DNA from: Kaustia mangrovi
GTDB taxonomy: Bacteria; Pseudomonadota; Alphaproteobacteria; Rhizobiales; Im1
Assembly: GCF_015482775.1 (NCBI RefSeq)
Contig: NZ_CP058214.1
Coordinates: forward strand, 2,656,501-2,720,500
Length of the DNA stretch: 64,000 nucleotides
Reading direction: 5' to 3'
Positions 54,322-62,952 of the stretch are shown piece by piece. The notes beneath the pieces are model-generated. The model worked only from the letters and a program-made list of their open reading frames with translations. It ran no database searches and was not told the DNA's origin. A program made the position numbers and the translations under genes. The first letter of the stretch is position 1. Each line of letters begins with the position of its first letter.

Positions 54322-55272
54322 ATGGAACAGGAAATTTCCATGGTCGCCGGTCGGGAGTCGGCCCGGAGCCGGCTCGTGCAGGGCATTCTGGCGATTGTCG
54401 GGGCGGTCTTCCTGCTGTCGCTCTCCGATTCCATCGTCAAGCTGACGAGCGACCGCCTTCCCGTCGCCCAGCTTCTCCTGGTGCGCTCGGTGCTTGCCGC
54501 GATCGCGATCCTCGCAATCGCGCGCCTCTGGCGGACCCGGATCCCGCTGCGCCTGGAACGGCCGGGCGCGGTCGGCCTGCGCAGCCTGTGCCTGACAATC
54601 ATGTGGGTCTGCTACTATGCGGCCCTGCCGACCATGCCCTTCGCGCTGGCGGCGGCGGCGCTCTATACCGCACCCATGTGGATGGCGATCCTGTTCCGCG
54701 GCCTTCTGGGCGAGCCGGTCGGCTGGCGCCGCTGGGGCGCGATCGCCATCGGGCTTGCGGGCGTCGGTCTGGTCCTGCGCCCCGATGCGGCCGGCCTCGC
54801 CCCGGTGAGCCTCCTGCCTTTTGCGGCGGCGTTCTGCTATGCGCTCGCCGCGGTCGTCACATGGAGCCGGTGCGGCGGGGAGTCACCGCTTGCAATGGCG
54901 TTGAACCTCAATCTCGGGCTTGCGGGCGCCGGGGCGCTGGGTGTCCTGTGGCCGGCGGTCTCCGGCTTGGGGCTCGGCGGACCGGGCGCGGGGAGCGCCG
55001 CGTGGATGCCGCTCGACGCCGGAAGCTGGGCACTCCTCGGCCTTCTGGCAGTCTTCATGGTCGCGATTGCCACGGCGGTGGCGAGAGCCTACCAGCTCGC
55101 GCCCGCGCCCGTGGTGGGCATGTTCGACAATGCCTATCTGGTCTTCGCGGCCCTGTGGAGCGCGCTGCTGATCGGCGACCTCCCCGATTTTCGCGGCCTT
55201 GCGGGCATGGTCCTGATCGGGCTGGCCGCCATGTTGAGCGCCCTACCGGGCCGCCAGGCACCGGCCGCCTGA
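54322..55272 (+). CDS. DMT/EamA-family transporter
   Basis: Inner-membrane transporter of the drug/metabolite superfamily, up to 316 residues with about ten hydrophobic helices in two EamA repeats. The repeats begin near GILAIVGAVFLLSLSDSIVKL and MALNLNLGLAGAGALGVLW. Shared motifs include LRSLCLTIMWVCYYAAL, ALAAAALYTAPMWMAILFRGLLGEPVGWRRW and MVLIGLAAMLSALPG. The substrate is unknown (amino acids, metabolites or drugs). ATG 54322 has a poor RBS, while ATG 54340 has AGGAAA well placed and is a good alternative. Divergent from the LysR gene. Confidence 0.9.
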   Translation: MEQEISMVAGRESARSRLVQGILAIVGAVFLLSLSDSIVKLTSDRLPVAQLLLVRSVLAAIAILAIARLWRTRIPLRLERPGAVGLRSLCLTIMWVCYYAALPTMPFALAAAALYTAPMWMAILFRGLLGEPVGWRRWGAIAIGLAGVGLVLRPDAAGLAPVSLLPFAAAFCYALAAVVTWSRCGGESPLAMALNLNLGLAGAGALGVLWPAVSGLGLGGPGAGSAAWMPLDAGSWALLGLLAVFMVAIATAVARAYQLAPAPVVGMFDNAYLVFAALWSALLIGDLPDFRGLAGMVLIGLAAMLSALPGRQAPAA

Positions 55273-55279
55273 GGCGGGT

Positions 55280-55300
55280 GGGCCCGCCGCTTGCGGGCCC
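55280..55300. terminator. Hairpin between convergent EamA and fabI
   Basis: GGGCCCGC (55280-55287), loop CGCTT and GCGGGCCC (55293-55300). A perfect 8-bp stem between two genes that converge. No U-run, so termination is inferred. Confidence 0.5.
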
Positions 55301-55303
55301 GGG

Positions 55304-56173
55304 TCACTGCGCGGCGTCGCGCAGGTTCCCGTTACCGTTCTCCTCTTCCACAGCCTCGCGCTTGATCTCGTCGGGCTGGGGCATGGAGATGGTGTTGTAG
55401 CCGGAATCCACATAATGGATCTCGCCGGTCACGCCGGAGGCGAGATCGGAGAGCAGGTAGAGCGCGGCGCCGCCGACATCGTCGATGGTCACGGTGCGGC
55501 GCAGCGGCGAATGCTTCTTCTGATAGTTGAACATGACGCGCGCATCGGCGACGCCGGAGCCGGCAAGCGTGCGCACGGGGCCCGCCGAAATGGCGTTCAC
55601 GCGGATGTTCTGTCCGCCGAAATCGGTTGCGAGATAGCGCACGCTCGCCTCGAGCGCGGCCTTGGCGACACCCATCACATTGTAGTTCGGCATGACCCGC
55701 ATCGAGCCGCCATAGGTCAGCGTCAGGAAGGCGCCGCCCTCCGGCATCAGCGCCACGGCCCGGCGGGCGACCTCCGTGAAGGAGAAGCACGAGATGACCA
55801 TGGTGCGCACGAAGTTCTCGCGCGTCGTGTTGGCGTAGCGGCCCTTCAGCTCGCTCTTGTCGGAATAGGCGATGGCGTGAACCACGAAGTCCAGCGAGCC
55901 CCATTGGCGCTCGATCTCGGCGAACAGCGCGTCGAGACTGTCGGGGTCCTCCACATCGCAGGGCAGGACCATCGTGCTGCCGAGCGATTCCGCCAGCGGC
56001 TTGACCCGGCGGCCGAACTGCTCGCCCTGATAGGTGAAGGCCAGCTCGGCACCCTGCTCGGCGAGCGCGCGCGCAATGCCCCAGGCGATGGAATGGTCAT
56101 TGGCGACGCCCATGATGAGACCGCGCTTGCCGCTCATAAGGCCTTTGCCCGCCGTCTGAACCGTGGTTGTCAT
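55304..56173 (-). CDS. fabI: Enoyl-[acyl-carrier-protein] reductase FabI
   Basis: NADH-dependent last step of each fatty-acid elongation round. The 289-residue SDR protein has the nucleotide-binding LIMGVANDHSIAWGIARALAEQGAELAFTYQGE. The catalytic pair follows the Y-x6-K pattern in NYNVMGVAKAALE, with AISAGPVRTLAGSG after it. The start ATG is preceded by AGAGGA. ATG 56137 is a possible shorter start. The gene is third in a minus-strand group fabA-fabB-fabI (gaps of 47 and 52 bp), which makes it likely co-expressed with unsaturated fatty-acid synthesis. Confidence 0.95.
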   Translation of the reverse strand: MTTTVQTAGKGLMSGKRGLIMGVANDHSIAWGIARALAEQGAELAFTYQGEQFGRRVKPLAESLGSTMVLPCDVEDPDSLDALFAEIERQWGSLDFVVHAIAYSDKSELKGRYANTTRENFVRTMVISCFSFTEVARRAVALMPEGGAFLTLTYGGSMRVMPNYNVMGVAKAALEASVRYLATDFGGQNIRVNAISAGPVRTLAGSGVADARVMFNYQKKHSPLRRTVTIDDVGGAALYLLSDLASGVTGEIHYVDSGYNTISMPQPDEIKREAVEEENGNGNLRDAAQ

Positions 56174-56226
56174 ATTATCGTTCCTCTTGAGATCCCTTCG
56201 GGCCCGAGCGGTTCTCGTGGGAGGGG

Positions 56227-57444
56227 TCAGGCGTCATAACGCTGGAAGACGAGCGAGGCATTGGTGCCTCCGAAGCCGAAGCTGTTGGACAGCACGACAT
56301 TGATGTCGGCATTGTCCATGCGCTCGCGCACAATGGGCATGTCGGCGAATTCCGGATCGAGCTCCTCGATATGGGCGCTCTCGCATACGAACCCGTTGCG
56401 CATCATGAGGATGGAATAGATCGCCTCCTGCACGCCGGCCGCGCCGAGCGAGTGGCCGGTCAGCGACTTGGTGGCCGAGATCGGCGGGATCTTGCTGCCG
56501 AACACCTCGCGGATCGCCTCGATCTCGCGGGTATCGCCGATCGGCGTCGATGTGGCGTGCGGGTTGATGTAGTCGATGGGCTCGCCCACGGTCTTCAGCG
56601 CCTGACGCATGCAGCGCACCGCACCCTCGCCGGAAGGCTGGACCATGTCGTAACCGTCCGAGGTCGCGCCGTAGCCGGTGAGCTCGGCATAGATCTTCGC
56701 GCCGCGCGCCTTGGCGTGCTCGAGTTCCTCCAGCACCACGACGCCGCCGCCGCCGGCGATCACGAAGCCGTCGCGATTGACGTCATAGGCGCGCGAGGCG
56801 GTGCCGGGCTGGTCGTTGAAGTGGGTCGACATCGCGCCCATGGCGTCGAACAGGACGGACAGGGTCCAGTCCAGCTCCTCGCCGCCGCCGGCGAAGACGA
56901 CATCCTGCTTGCCCCACTGGATGAGCTCCGCACCGTTGCCGATGCAATGGGCGGAGGTGGAGCAGGCCGACGAGATGGAATAGCTGACGCCGCGAATGCC
57001 GAAGGGCACCGACAGGGTCGCGGAATTGGTGCTCGACATGGCGGCGGGTACCGCGAAGGGTCCGACCCGGCGCGGCCCCTTCTCGCGGGTCGTGTCCGCG
57101 GCCTGCACGATGGTGCGCGTCGACGGGCCGCCGGAGCCCATGATCATGCCGGTCCGCTCGTTCTTGACGTCGCTCTCCTCCAGGCCAGCATCCTGCACCG
57201 CCTGGGTCATGGCGACGTAGTTCCAGGCCGCGCCGTCGCCCATGAAGCGGCGCACGCGGCGGTCGACCGCGCTTTCGAGATCGAGGGACGGGGCGCCGTG
57301 GACGCGGCACTTGAAGCCGAGGCGCTCATAATCGTCCGCCTTCACGATGCCGGACTTCGCCTCGCGCAGGGAGGACAGCACCTCCTGGGCATTGTTCCCG
57401 ATGCTGGATACGATTCCGATGCCTGTAACGACCACGCGCCTCAC
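56227..57444 (-). CDS. fabB: 3-oxoacyl-ACP synthase I FabB
   Basis: Condensing enzyme needed to elongate unsaturated acyl chains. The 405-residue protein has the catalytic cysteine in [14 protein letters not shown], the two histidines in [12 protein letters not shown] and [15 protein letters not shown], and the C-terminal [16 protein letters not shown]. The start is GTG 57444 ([16 protein letters not shown]). It has AAAGG 8 bases upstream and begins exactly where FabB proteins do. The frame is open upstream through fabA, but that part is a shadow. 47 bp downstream of fabA. Confidence 0.96.
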   Translation of the reverse strand: MRRVVVTGIGIVSSIGNNAQEVLSSLREAKSGIVKADDYERLGFKCRVHGAPSLDLESAVDRRVRRFMGDGAAWNYVAMTQAVQDAGLEESDVKNERTGMIMGSGGPSTRTIVQAADTTREKGPRRVGPFAVPAAMSSTNSATLSVPFGIRGVSYSISSACSTSAHCIGNGAELIQWGKQDVVFAGGGEELDWTLSVLFDAMGAMSTHFNDQPGTASRAYDVNRDGFVIAGGGGVVVLEELEHAKARGAKIYAELTGYGATSDGYDMVQPSGEGAVRCMRQALKTVGEPIDYINPHATSTPIGDTREIEAIREVFGSKIPPISATKSLTGHSLGAAGVQEAIYSILMMRNGFVCESAHIEELDPEFADMPIVRERMDNADINVVLSNSFGFGGTNASLVFQRYDA

Positions 57445-57491
57445 GGGCTGAACCTTTCTTCGTCTCGCTGGTGGGCGTCTTCCGGACGGTC

Positions 57492-58007
57492 TTACGCCTG
57501 GTTCGGCAGAAAGAGCCCGACTCTCAAATCGTTTGCCGTGTAGATCGTCTCTCCGTCGGCCTTTAGCAACCCGTCGGCGATGCCGAGGGTGAGCTTGCGC
57601 TGCATGACCCTCTTGAGATTGACGACATATTCGACCTTCTTCACGGTCGGCACGACCATGCCGGAGAACTTGACCTCGCCGACGCTGAGCGCGCGGCCCT
57701 TGCCGGGCGCGCCGAGCCAGCCGAGAAAGAAGCCGAGGAGCTGCCACAGCGCGTCGAGCCCCAGGCAGCCCGGCATGACCGGGTCGCCCAGGAAATGGCA
57801 GGGGAAGAACCACAGGTCGCGCTTGATATCGAGCTCGGCCACGATCTGACCCTTGCCGTATTCGCCGCCGGTCTCGGAAATGTGCGAGATCCGGTCGAAC
57901 ATCAGCATCGGCGGCAGGGGAAGCTGGGCATTGCCCTCGCCGAACAGCTCGCCGCGAGCACATGCGAGAAGGTCGTCATAGCCGTAGCTCGATTTGCGCT
58001 TGAACAT
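57492..58007 (-). CDS. fabA: 3-hydroxydecanoyl-ACP dehydratase/isomerase FabA
   Basis: Dehydrates and isomerises 3-hydroxydecanoyl-ACP, the branch point to unsaturated fatty acids. The 171-residue length matches E. coli FabA. The active-site histidine lies in [14 protein letters not shown] and the aspartate in [13 protein letters not shown]. The ATG at 58007 has AGG 6 bases upstream and starts in the conserved [14 protein letters not shown]. First gene of fabA-fabB-fabI. It is divergent from irr across a 294-bp gap that holds the irr promoter. Confidence 0.97.
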   Translation of the reverse strand: MFKRKSSYGYDDLLACARGELFGEGNAQLPLPPMLMFDRISHISETGGEYGKGQIVAELDIKRDLWFFPCHFLGDPVMPGCLGLDALWQLLGFFLGWLGAPGKGRALSVGEVKFSGMVVPTVKKVEYVVNLKRVMQRKLTLGIADGLLKADGETIYTANDLRVGLFLPNQA

Positions 58008-58223
58008 CTCCAGCCTGTGTCCATTCCTCGAAACGATTGCCACCCCTAGCGCCAAGGCCGGGATTCCGCGCGAATGACGGGCAATATCCGGGCGGCAGCC
58101 CGCCTGATCTGCTCGCTTCCTACCATACTGGTTCTCTCACCGAAAGCCTTTCGCCATCCCATAATGCCGCTTCCCGTTGCATCTGGCGAAAAGTCGCTTG
58201 CCCTATACGCTGTCGAGTGGTAA

Positions 58224-58252
58224 TTGCGAAGCGTTCGCATCAATCGTATGTT
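58224..58252 (+). promoter_or_regulatory. irr promoter overlapped by a perfect palindrome
   Basis: TTGCGA (58224-58229), 17-bp spacer and TATGTT (58247-58252) form a promoter about 50 bp before the irr ATG. A perfect 15-bp palindrome, TGCGAA-GCG-TTCGCA (58225-58239), covers the -35 and the start of the spacer. That is where a repressor would block RNA polymerase. It does not match the usual Irr box (ICE) or RirA site that I know, so the binding protein is unknown. Confidence 0.55.
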
Positions 58253-58301
58253 GCAACCGTGTGAATGTCCTTTGCTGAGGAGCCCGTGAGGGTTTTTTGG
58301 T

Positions 58302-58727
58302 ATGATGGAGCCTGTGAACGGGGCATCGAAAGTGAAAGTCATCGAAAGACTCCGCAGCGCCGGCCTGCGTCCGACACGCCAGCGCGTCGCGCTCGCCGAC
58401 CTTCTGTTCCGCGAGGGCGACCGGCATGTGACGGCCGAGCAACTGCACGAGGAGGCCGTCCGCGCCCATGTGCCCGTGTCGCTCGCGACCGTGTACAACA
58501 CGCTCAACCAGTTCACGCGGGCGGGCCTTCTGCGCGAGGTCGCGATCGACGGCGCGAAGACCTATTTCGACACCAACACGTCGAACCACTACCATTTCTT
58601 CATGGAAGAGACCGGGGATCTGGTGGATATCGAGTCCGACGCGCTGAAGGTCGTGGGCCTTCCCGAGACGCCGAACGGAACGCGCATCAGCCGGATCGAC
58701 GTGATCGTCCGCCTGTCCGACCAGTAA
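58302..58727 (+). CDS. irr: Iron response regulator Irr (Fur family)
   Basis: Fur-superfamily regulator that in Rhizobiales represses or activates iron and heme genes under low iron and is destabilised by heme. The 141-residue protein has the winged helix (RSAGLRPTRQRVALADLLF, VSLATVYNTLNQFTRAGLLREV) and the Irr-type centre NHYHFFMEETGDLVDIES. The HYH is likely part of a heme- or metal-binding site. The N-terminal heme regulatory motif of Bradyrhizobium Irr is absent. ATG 58302 has GAGGG upstream; ATG 58305 is possible. Divergent from fabA, as in related genomes. Confidence 0.9.
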   Translation: MMEPVNGASKVKVIERLRSAGLRPTRQRVALADLLFREGDRHVTAEQLHEEAVRAHVPVSLATVYNTLNQFTRAGLLREVAIDGAKTYFDTNTSNHYHFFMEETGDLVDIESDALKVVGLPETPNGTRISRIDVIVRLSDQ

Positions 58728-58767
58728 CGAGCCGCGATCTGGCGGTGTCCCTGCCGCAGGGATCATG

Positions 58768-58801
58768 AACGGTCCTGGGCCCGAACCGGTTCAGGGCCGT
58801 T
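58768..58801. terminator. Hairpin between convergent irr and the SH3 gene
   Basis: AACGGTCCTG (58768-58777) pairs with CAGGGCCGTT (58792-58801) with one G-U pair. It lies 41 bp after the irr stop and 34 bp after the end of the opposing gene. No U-run follows on either strand. Confidence 0.45.
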
Positions 58802-58834
58802 GGTCTTTGCGCATGGAGGCGGCTGGAAGAGAGG

Positions 58835-59440
58835 TCAGTCGATCCGTTCGCCCGGATAGACACCCCAGAGCATGGTCTGCTCGATCCAGCCATCATAGCC
58901 GGACACGGTGATCTCGCACCATTCCCCGGTGCAGTCCACGACATCGCCGACCACGCCCGTCTCGAGGCGGGCCACGGTGGCGGACCGGTCGTTGGGCTCG
59001 CTGTGCAGCTCGAGCGCGCCGTCCCTGCGCCAGGGGGCGACGAGTGCCGTGCGCCGCCCGGTCAGCAGGCTGTGATAGACCCAGCCCTCCTCGCCCTCGC
59101 TGTCGCGCACCCGGCGCCAGTGGTCGTATTCGGCGATGATCTCCACGGGCAGACCCTTGCGCGCGAAGACCCAGGAGACCTGATGGGCGGTGCTCGGCCC
59201 GCGGCGGACATTCACGCGGTCGGTCTTGAGGCTGACGAAGCGGGGAAGCGGCAGGCCGCTCGGCCCGGTATTGCCGGTGGGCAGCGGGGTCACCGCTGCG
59301 GTCTGCAGATCGTCGCTTCCCGCCGTCGCCGTATTGCGCGACGACAGCAGCGCTGTCGCGACCGCGGCGACGATGGCCATGGCAACCATGGCAAGAGCGA
59401 CGGTTCTCATGCGTGTACGCCCGATTCCCCTGAACCGCAT
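58835..59440 (-). CDS. Exported SH3-domain protein of unknown function
   Basis: Protein of 201 residues with an N-terminal membrane or signal segment (about residues 11-34: ALAMVAMAIVAAVATALL) after an Arg-rich start. A Thr/Pro/Gly linker and two bacterial SH3-like units follow. The first (about 66-125) shows SLKTDRVNVRRGPSTAHQVSWVF, WRRVRDSEGEEGWVYHSLL. The second (about 138-195) shows LHSEPNDRSATVARLETGVVG, DGWIEQTMLWGVYPGE. Such domains bind peptidoglycan or peptides in the periplasm. ATG 59410 is an alternative start. It is divergent from a hydroxyacid dehydrogenase; no partner is evident. Confidence 0.82.
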   Translation of the reverse strand: MRFRGIGRTRMRTVALAMVAMAIVAAVATALLSSRNTATAGSDDLQTAAVTPLPTGNTGPSGLPLPRFVSLKTDRVNVRRGPSTAHQVSWVFARKGLPVEIIAEYDHWRRVRDSEGEEGWVYHSLLTGRRTALVAPWRRDGALELHSEPNDRSATVARLETGVVGDVVDCTGEWCEITVSGYDGWIEQTMLWGVYPGERID

Positions 59441-59657
59441 CGGAATGTCATCCCGGAATCCCGCTGGCCGCGGACATCTCGCCCGACCGGTCTTGAACGA
59501 TATCCTGTCGCTTGGGCCGCTTCGCGTCCGTCCCCGTTGCGAGTCGGCCAGCTGAGAGTTTACACAAGCCCGCCTCCGACTTAAAGAGTGGGCCTTGCAC
59601 GCAATAGCAGCCTTGCGGTTAATGGCAGCTAAATCGGGTCCGGACAGGGGAGCTCAC

Positions 59658-60647
59658 ATGGCGAAACGCAAACCGCTCGTGATCGTTACGCGCAGACTGC
59701 CCGACGTGGTGGAGACCCGCATGCGCGAGCTTTTCGACGCGCAGCTCAATCTCGAGGACCGCGCCATGACGCAGGCCGAGCTGATCGAGGCGGTCGGCAA
59801 GGCGGAGGTTCTCGTGCCCACCGTGACCGACCGGATCGACAAGGCGGTGCTCGCCCAGGCCGGCCCGCAGCTCAAGCTGATCGCCAATTTCGGCACCGGC
59901 GTCGACAATATCGACGTGGAGACTGCGACCAATCGCGGCATCATCGTCACCAACACGCCGGGCGTCCTGACCGAGGACACCGCCGACATGACCATGGCGC
60001 TGGTGCTCGCTGTCGCCCGCCGGCTGACCGAGGGCGCGGCGATCATCTCCGACGGCAAGGACTGGGGCGGCTGGTCGCCGACCTGGATGCTCGGCCACCG
60101 CATCTACGGCAAGCGGCTCGGCATTATCGGCATGGGGCGTATCGGCCAGGCCGTCGCCCGCCGCGCCAAAGCCTTCGGCCTGCAGATCCACTACCACAAT
60201 CGCCGCCCGGTCAATCCGCGCATCGAGGACGAGCTGGAGGCGACCTACTGGGAGAGCCTCGACCAGATGCTCGCCCGCATGGACATCATCTCGGTGAACT
60301 GCCCGCACACGCCGGCGACCTACCATCTGCTCAATGCCCGCCGGCTCAAGCTGATGAAGCCCGAGGCGATCATCGTGAACACATCGCGCGGCGAGGTGAT
60401 CGACGAGAATGCGCTCGCCCGCATGCTCGAGGCGAACGAGCTCGGCGGCGCCGGCCTTGACGTGTTCGAGCACGAGCCCGCGGTCAATCCGCGCCTGGTG
60501 AAGTGCGAGCGCGCCGTGCTCCTGCCCCATATGGGCTCGGCCACGCTGGAGGGCCGCATCGACATGGGCGAGAAGGTCATCATCAACATCAAGACCTTCG
60601 TCGACGGCCACAGCCCGCCCGACCGCGTGCTTCCCTCCATGATCTGA
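59658..60647 (+). CDS. D-isomer-specific 2-hydroxyacid dehydrogenase
   Basis: NAD(P)-dependent enzyme of 329 residues acting on a 2-keto or 2-hydroxy acid, such as glyoxylate, hydroxypyruvate or D-lactate. Seen are IANFGTGVDNIDVETATNRGI and NTPGVLTEDTADMTMALVLAVARR. The NAD-binding GIIGMGRIGQAVARRAKAFG, VNTSRGEVIDENALARML and the catalytic histidine in VLLPHMGSAT follow. Catalytic Arg is in NTSRGE and Glu in FEHEPAVNP. ATG 59658 has GGGGAG upstream. The family does not settle the substrate; a glyoxylate/hydroxypyruvate reductase is my best guess. Confidence 0.9.
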   Translation: MAKRKPLVIVTRRLPDVVETRMRELFDAQLNLEDRAMTQAELIEAVGKAEVLVPTVTDRIDKAVLAQAGPQLKLIANFGTGVDNIDVETATNRGIIVTNTPGVLTEDTADMTMALVLAVARRLTEGAAIISDGKDWGGWSPTWMLGHRIYGKRLGIIGMGRIGQAVARRAKAFGLQIHYHNRRPVNPRIEDELEATYWESLDQMLARMDIISVNCPHTPATYHLLNARRLKLMKPEAIIVNTSRGEVIDENALARMLEANELGGAGLDVFEHEPAVNPRLVKCERAVLLPHMGSATLEGRIDMGEKVIINIKTFVDGHSPPDRVLPSMI

Positions 60648-60681
60648 AGGAGCCGCGCCGGACGTTTCTGCGTTGAGAATC

Positions 60682-60760
60682 GCGCCGGCCCGCTCCCCCA
60701 CCCGGCCGCCCATGAGATCATACTTGCCAGGGGTGGCCGGGTGGGGGAGCGGGCCGGTAC
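60682..60760. repeat. 79-bp intergenic palindrome, copy 5 of 5
   Basis: Arms GCGCCGGCCCGC... and its complement, ending GGGCCGGTAC. The core CCCATGAGATCATACTTGCC is on the plus strand, identical to copy 2 but inverted. It lies between the convergent dehydrogenase and radical SAM genes. Confidence 0.87.
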
Positions 60761-60802
60761 AGCCTGTCCCAGGGATGCGGGACCGGTGCCGTTTCGTATC
60801 CG

Positions 60803-61807
60803 TCAGGAACCGGCCGAGCAGCTTCCGCCGCCGAGCACGCAGAACTTGGCGCAATGGGGGTGGTTGAGCTTCACCCGGCCCCGGTCGAACATGCCGCCAT
60901 CGGCGGACAGCGCATCCCGGAGCGTCTCGCCCATCTCGAAGCGGGGGTCGTAGGGCAGCAGCGTGCAGGGCAGGATGACCGGCCGGTCGGCGCCCTTTCG
61001 CTTCACAGCCATGCGGCTCGACGCGCACATCGTGTCGCCCGGCGATTTGCCGAGAATGCCCCAGCATCGCTCGGTGATCTCCGGCACATCCGCCGTCTCG
61101 TCCATTTCCGGCAGCAGCACGAGGCCGGCGGGATCGTCCGCGTCGATGGCATAGCCGCGCTCGGCGAACAGGCGGCCATAGCCGGCGCGCGCCTCGGCCT
61201 CCGTCTCGCTCCAGCATGTGCGCCCGCACACCGCGATGGAGAAGCCCTCCGAGGCGAGCCAGTCGAGGCCCGCGAGCGCCGTTTCCCAGGTTCCCTCGCC
61301 ACGCTCGTGCTCGTGGCCGGCCCGGCTGTGGTGGTCGAGGCTCACCCTGAGCGTCAGCCGCGTGCCGTGGCGCGCCTTGAGCGCGCGCAGCCCCTCGCGG
61401 ATGCGCCGGCGCATCATGGGCTGCATGGCATTGGTCAGCACCAGCGCCTCGAAGCCGCGTCCGAGCGCCGCCTCCAGAAGCGCCAGAATATCCGGGTTCA
61501 TGAAGGGTTCGCCGCCGGTGAAGCCGATCTCGCGGGTCCCAAGGCCGAGCGCGGCGATCTCGTCGAACAGCGCGACCGCGTCGGCGAGCGGGAAATAGAC
61601 CAGCCGGTCGTTGGTCGGGCTCGACTCGATATAGCAATTGACGCAGGTGATGTTGCACAGCGTGCCCGTATTGATCCACAGCGTCTCAAGCCGCTCGAGG
61701 CCGACGCGCGCGCGGCGCTCCCCCGTCGCCGTGATGTCGGGGTCGATGAACTTGGCGGGGTCGAGTGGCGGTGCGTCGCGGTGGAGCGTCAGGGGGTGCT
61801 TGGTCAT
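60803..61807 (-). CDS. Radical SAM protein, function unassigned
   Basis: Iron-sulfur SAM enzyme of 334 residues. The cluster motif CNITCVNC is near residue 51, with INTGTL before it and YIESSP after it. GFTGGEPFMNP (the GGEP motif) is near 97. SLDHHSRAGHEHERG continues the barrel. The last ~90 residues add cysteines (MCASSRM, LPCTLLPYD, HCAKFCVLGGGSC), so a second auxiliary cluster is likely. No recognisable precursor peptide, co-enzyme or cofactor gene is adjacent. The frame starts at ATG 61807 without a clear RBS. Confidence 0.85.
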   Translation of the reverse strand: MTKHPLTLHRDAPPLDPAKFIDPDITATGERRARVGLERLETLWINTGTLCNITCVNCYIESSPTNDRLVYFPLADAVALFDEIAALGLGTREIGFTGGEPFMNPDILALLEAALGRGFEALVLTNAMQPMMRRRIREGLRALKARHGTRLTLRVSLDHHSRAGHEHERGEGTWETALAGLDWLASEGFSIAVCGRTCWSETEAEARAGYGRLFAERGYAIDADDPAGLVLLPEMDETADVPEITERCWGILGKSPGDTMCASSRMAVKRKGADRPVILPCTLLPYDPRFEMGETLRDALSADGGMFDRGRVKLNHPHCAKFCVLGGGSCSAGS

Positions 61808-61982
61808 AGAGAGAAGGTAACGCCGCGCGGGCCCGCCGCAAGGTGGAAAGGGCGCGCCTCACGGAGATTTCAAGTGCCGTGAGCCGCGGGCGGATCGCCG
61901 CCGGGCGCCGCTTCACGGAATATTCACGGGTACCGTGCGGGGATGGACCGCCCTGTCGCGATATCTCAAGGCCGTTCCCCGC

Positions 61983-62795
61983 ATGACACGATCCGCCCTC
62001 GCCGTTCTCGCTGTCCTTTGCGCCGCCCTCTCCGTGCTGCCGGCGCGGGCCGGGACCGTCACGATCTGCACCGCCGTCGCCGATGCGGCCACCGGCGAGA
62101 TGCTGAGGCAGGAGGGGGCCTGCGAGACGAGCGTGACCTCCGCCTCCACCTTCAAGATCGCCATCGCCCTGATGGGCTACGATTCGGGCATCCTGACGGA
62201 CGAGCACACCCCGGAATGGCCCTTCCGGGAAGGCTATCCCGACTGGCGGCCGTCCTGGCGGGCGGCGACGGATCCCGCGCGCTGGATGCGGGAATCGGTC
62301 GTCTGGTACTCCCAGCAGATCACCGAGCGGCTCGGCGAGGAGCGCTTCGCGCGCTATGTGGCGGCATTCGGCTATGGCAACGAGGATGTCTCGGGCGATC
62401 CGGCCAAGGCCAACGGGCTGACCCGGGCCTGGCTGTCCTCCTCCCTGAAGATCTCGCCGCTCGGGCAGCTGGCCTTCCTGGGCAAGCTCGCGAGGCGGGA
62501 GCTGCCGGTCAGCGCCCGCGCCCACGACATGACGCAACGGCTTGTGGATATCGGCGAAACGCCCGGCGGCTGGCATGTCTACGGCAAGACCGGCGCCGGC
62601 CTGCCGAGACGGAAGGACGGCACGCTTAAGCGCGGCCATGCCTATGGCTGGTTCGTCGGCTGGGCGGTGAGGGACGGGCGGACCGTGGTGTTCGCGCGCC
62701 TCATCCAGGACAGCGAGCGCCAATCCGTTCCACCGGGTTTCCGGGCGCGCGACAGCGTGCTTGCCGAGCTGTTCTCCGGCCCCGGCGCGCTGTAG
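61983..62795 (+). CDS. Class D beta-lactamase (OXA-type serine hydrolase)
   Basis: Periplasmic serine enzyme of 270 residues with a signal peptide (LAVLAVLCAALSVLPARA, cleavage probably after ARA). All class D motifs are present: S55-T-F-K58 (active serine and carboxylatable lysine), S105-V-V, Y131-G-N and K202-T-G. FYTxxxxx-like and WxxG blocks are also recognisable (GWFVGWAV). Length fits OXA enzymes. Beta-lactam hydrolysis is predicted; the spectrum cannot be read. ATG 61983 is used; GTG 61935 is longer and unlikely. It is a single gene among housekeeping ones, with no mobile element, so it looks intrinsic. Confidence 0.88.
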   Translation: MTRSALAVLAVLCAALSVLPARAGTVTICTAVADAATGEMLRQEGACETSVTSASTFKIAIALMGYDSGILTDEHTPEWPFREGYPDWRPSWRAATDPARWMRESVVWYSQQITERLGEERFARYVAAFGYGNEDVSGDPAKANGLTRAWLSSSLKISPLGQLAFLGKLARRELPVSARAHDMTQRLVDIGETPGGWHVYGKTGAGLPRRKDGTLKRGHAYGWFVGWAVRDGRTVVFARLIQDSERQSVPPGFRARDSVLAELFSGPGAL

Positions 62796-62858
62796 CGCGA
62801 GGCCGCGACGCGAAGGCTTCCGGTCCGCCATCCATCGTGCTATGAGTGCATTCGCAAG

Positions 62859-62933
62859 GCGGGCGTAGTTCAGTGGTAGAACGTCAGCTTCCCAAGCTGA
62901 ATGTCGTCGGTTCGATCCCGATCGCCCGCTCCA
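62859..62933 (+). tRNA. tRNA-Gly(CCC)
   Basis: Folds as a cloverleaf: acceptor GCGGGCG/CGCCCGC, anticodon stem TCAGC/GCTGA with loop TTCCCAA (anticodon CCC), T stem GTCGG/CCGAT with loop TTCGATC, and encoded CCA end (62931-62933). It reads GGG codons. It ends 19 bp before the stop of the opposing gene. Confidence 0.93.
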
Positions 62934-62952
62934 TCCTCTTCCGTTCAGATGT

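Noticed and set aside
61983-62795. Acquired resistance cassette
   Set aside because: No attC-like site, integron, insertion sequence or change in base composition around the class D gene.
62859-62933. tRNA-Gly as an integration site for an island
   Set aside because: No integrase and no direct repeat of the tRNA 3' end was found; the next gene is ordinary manC.
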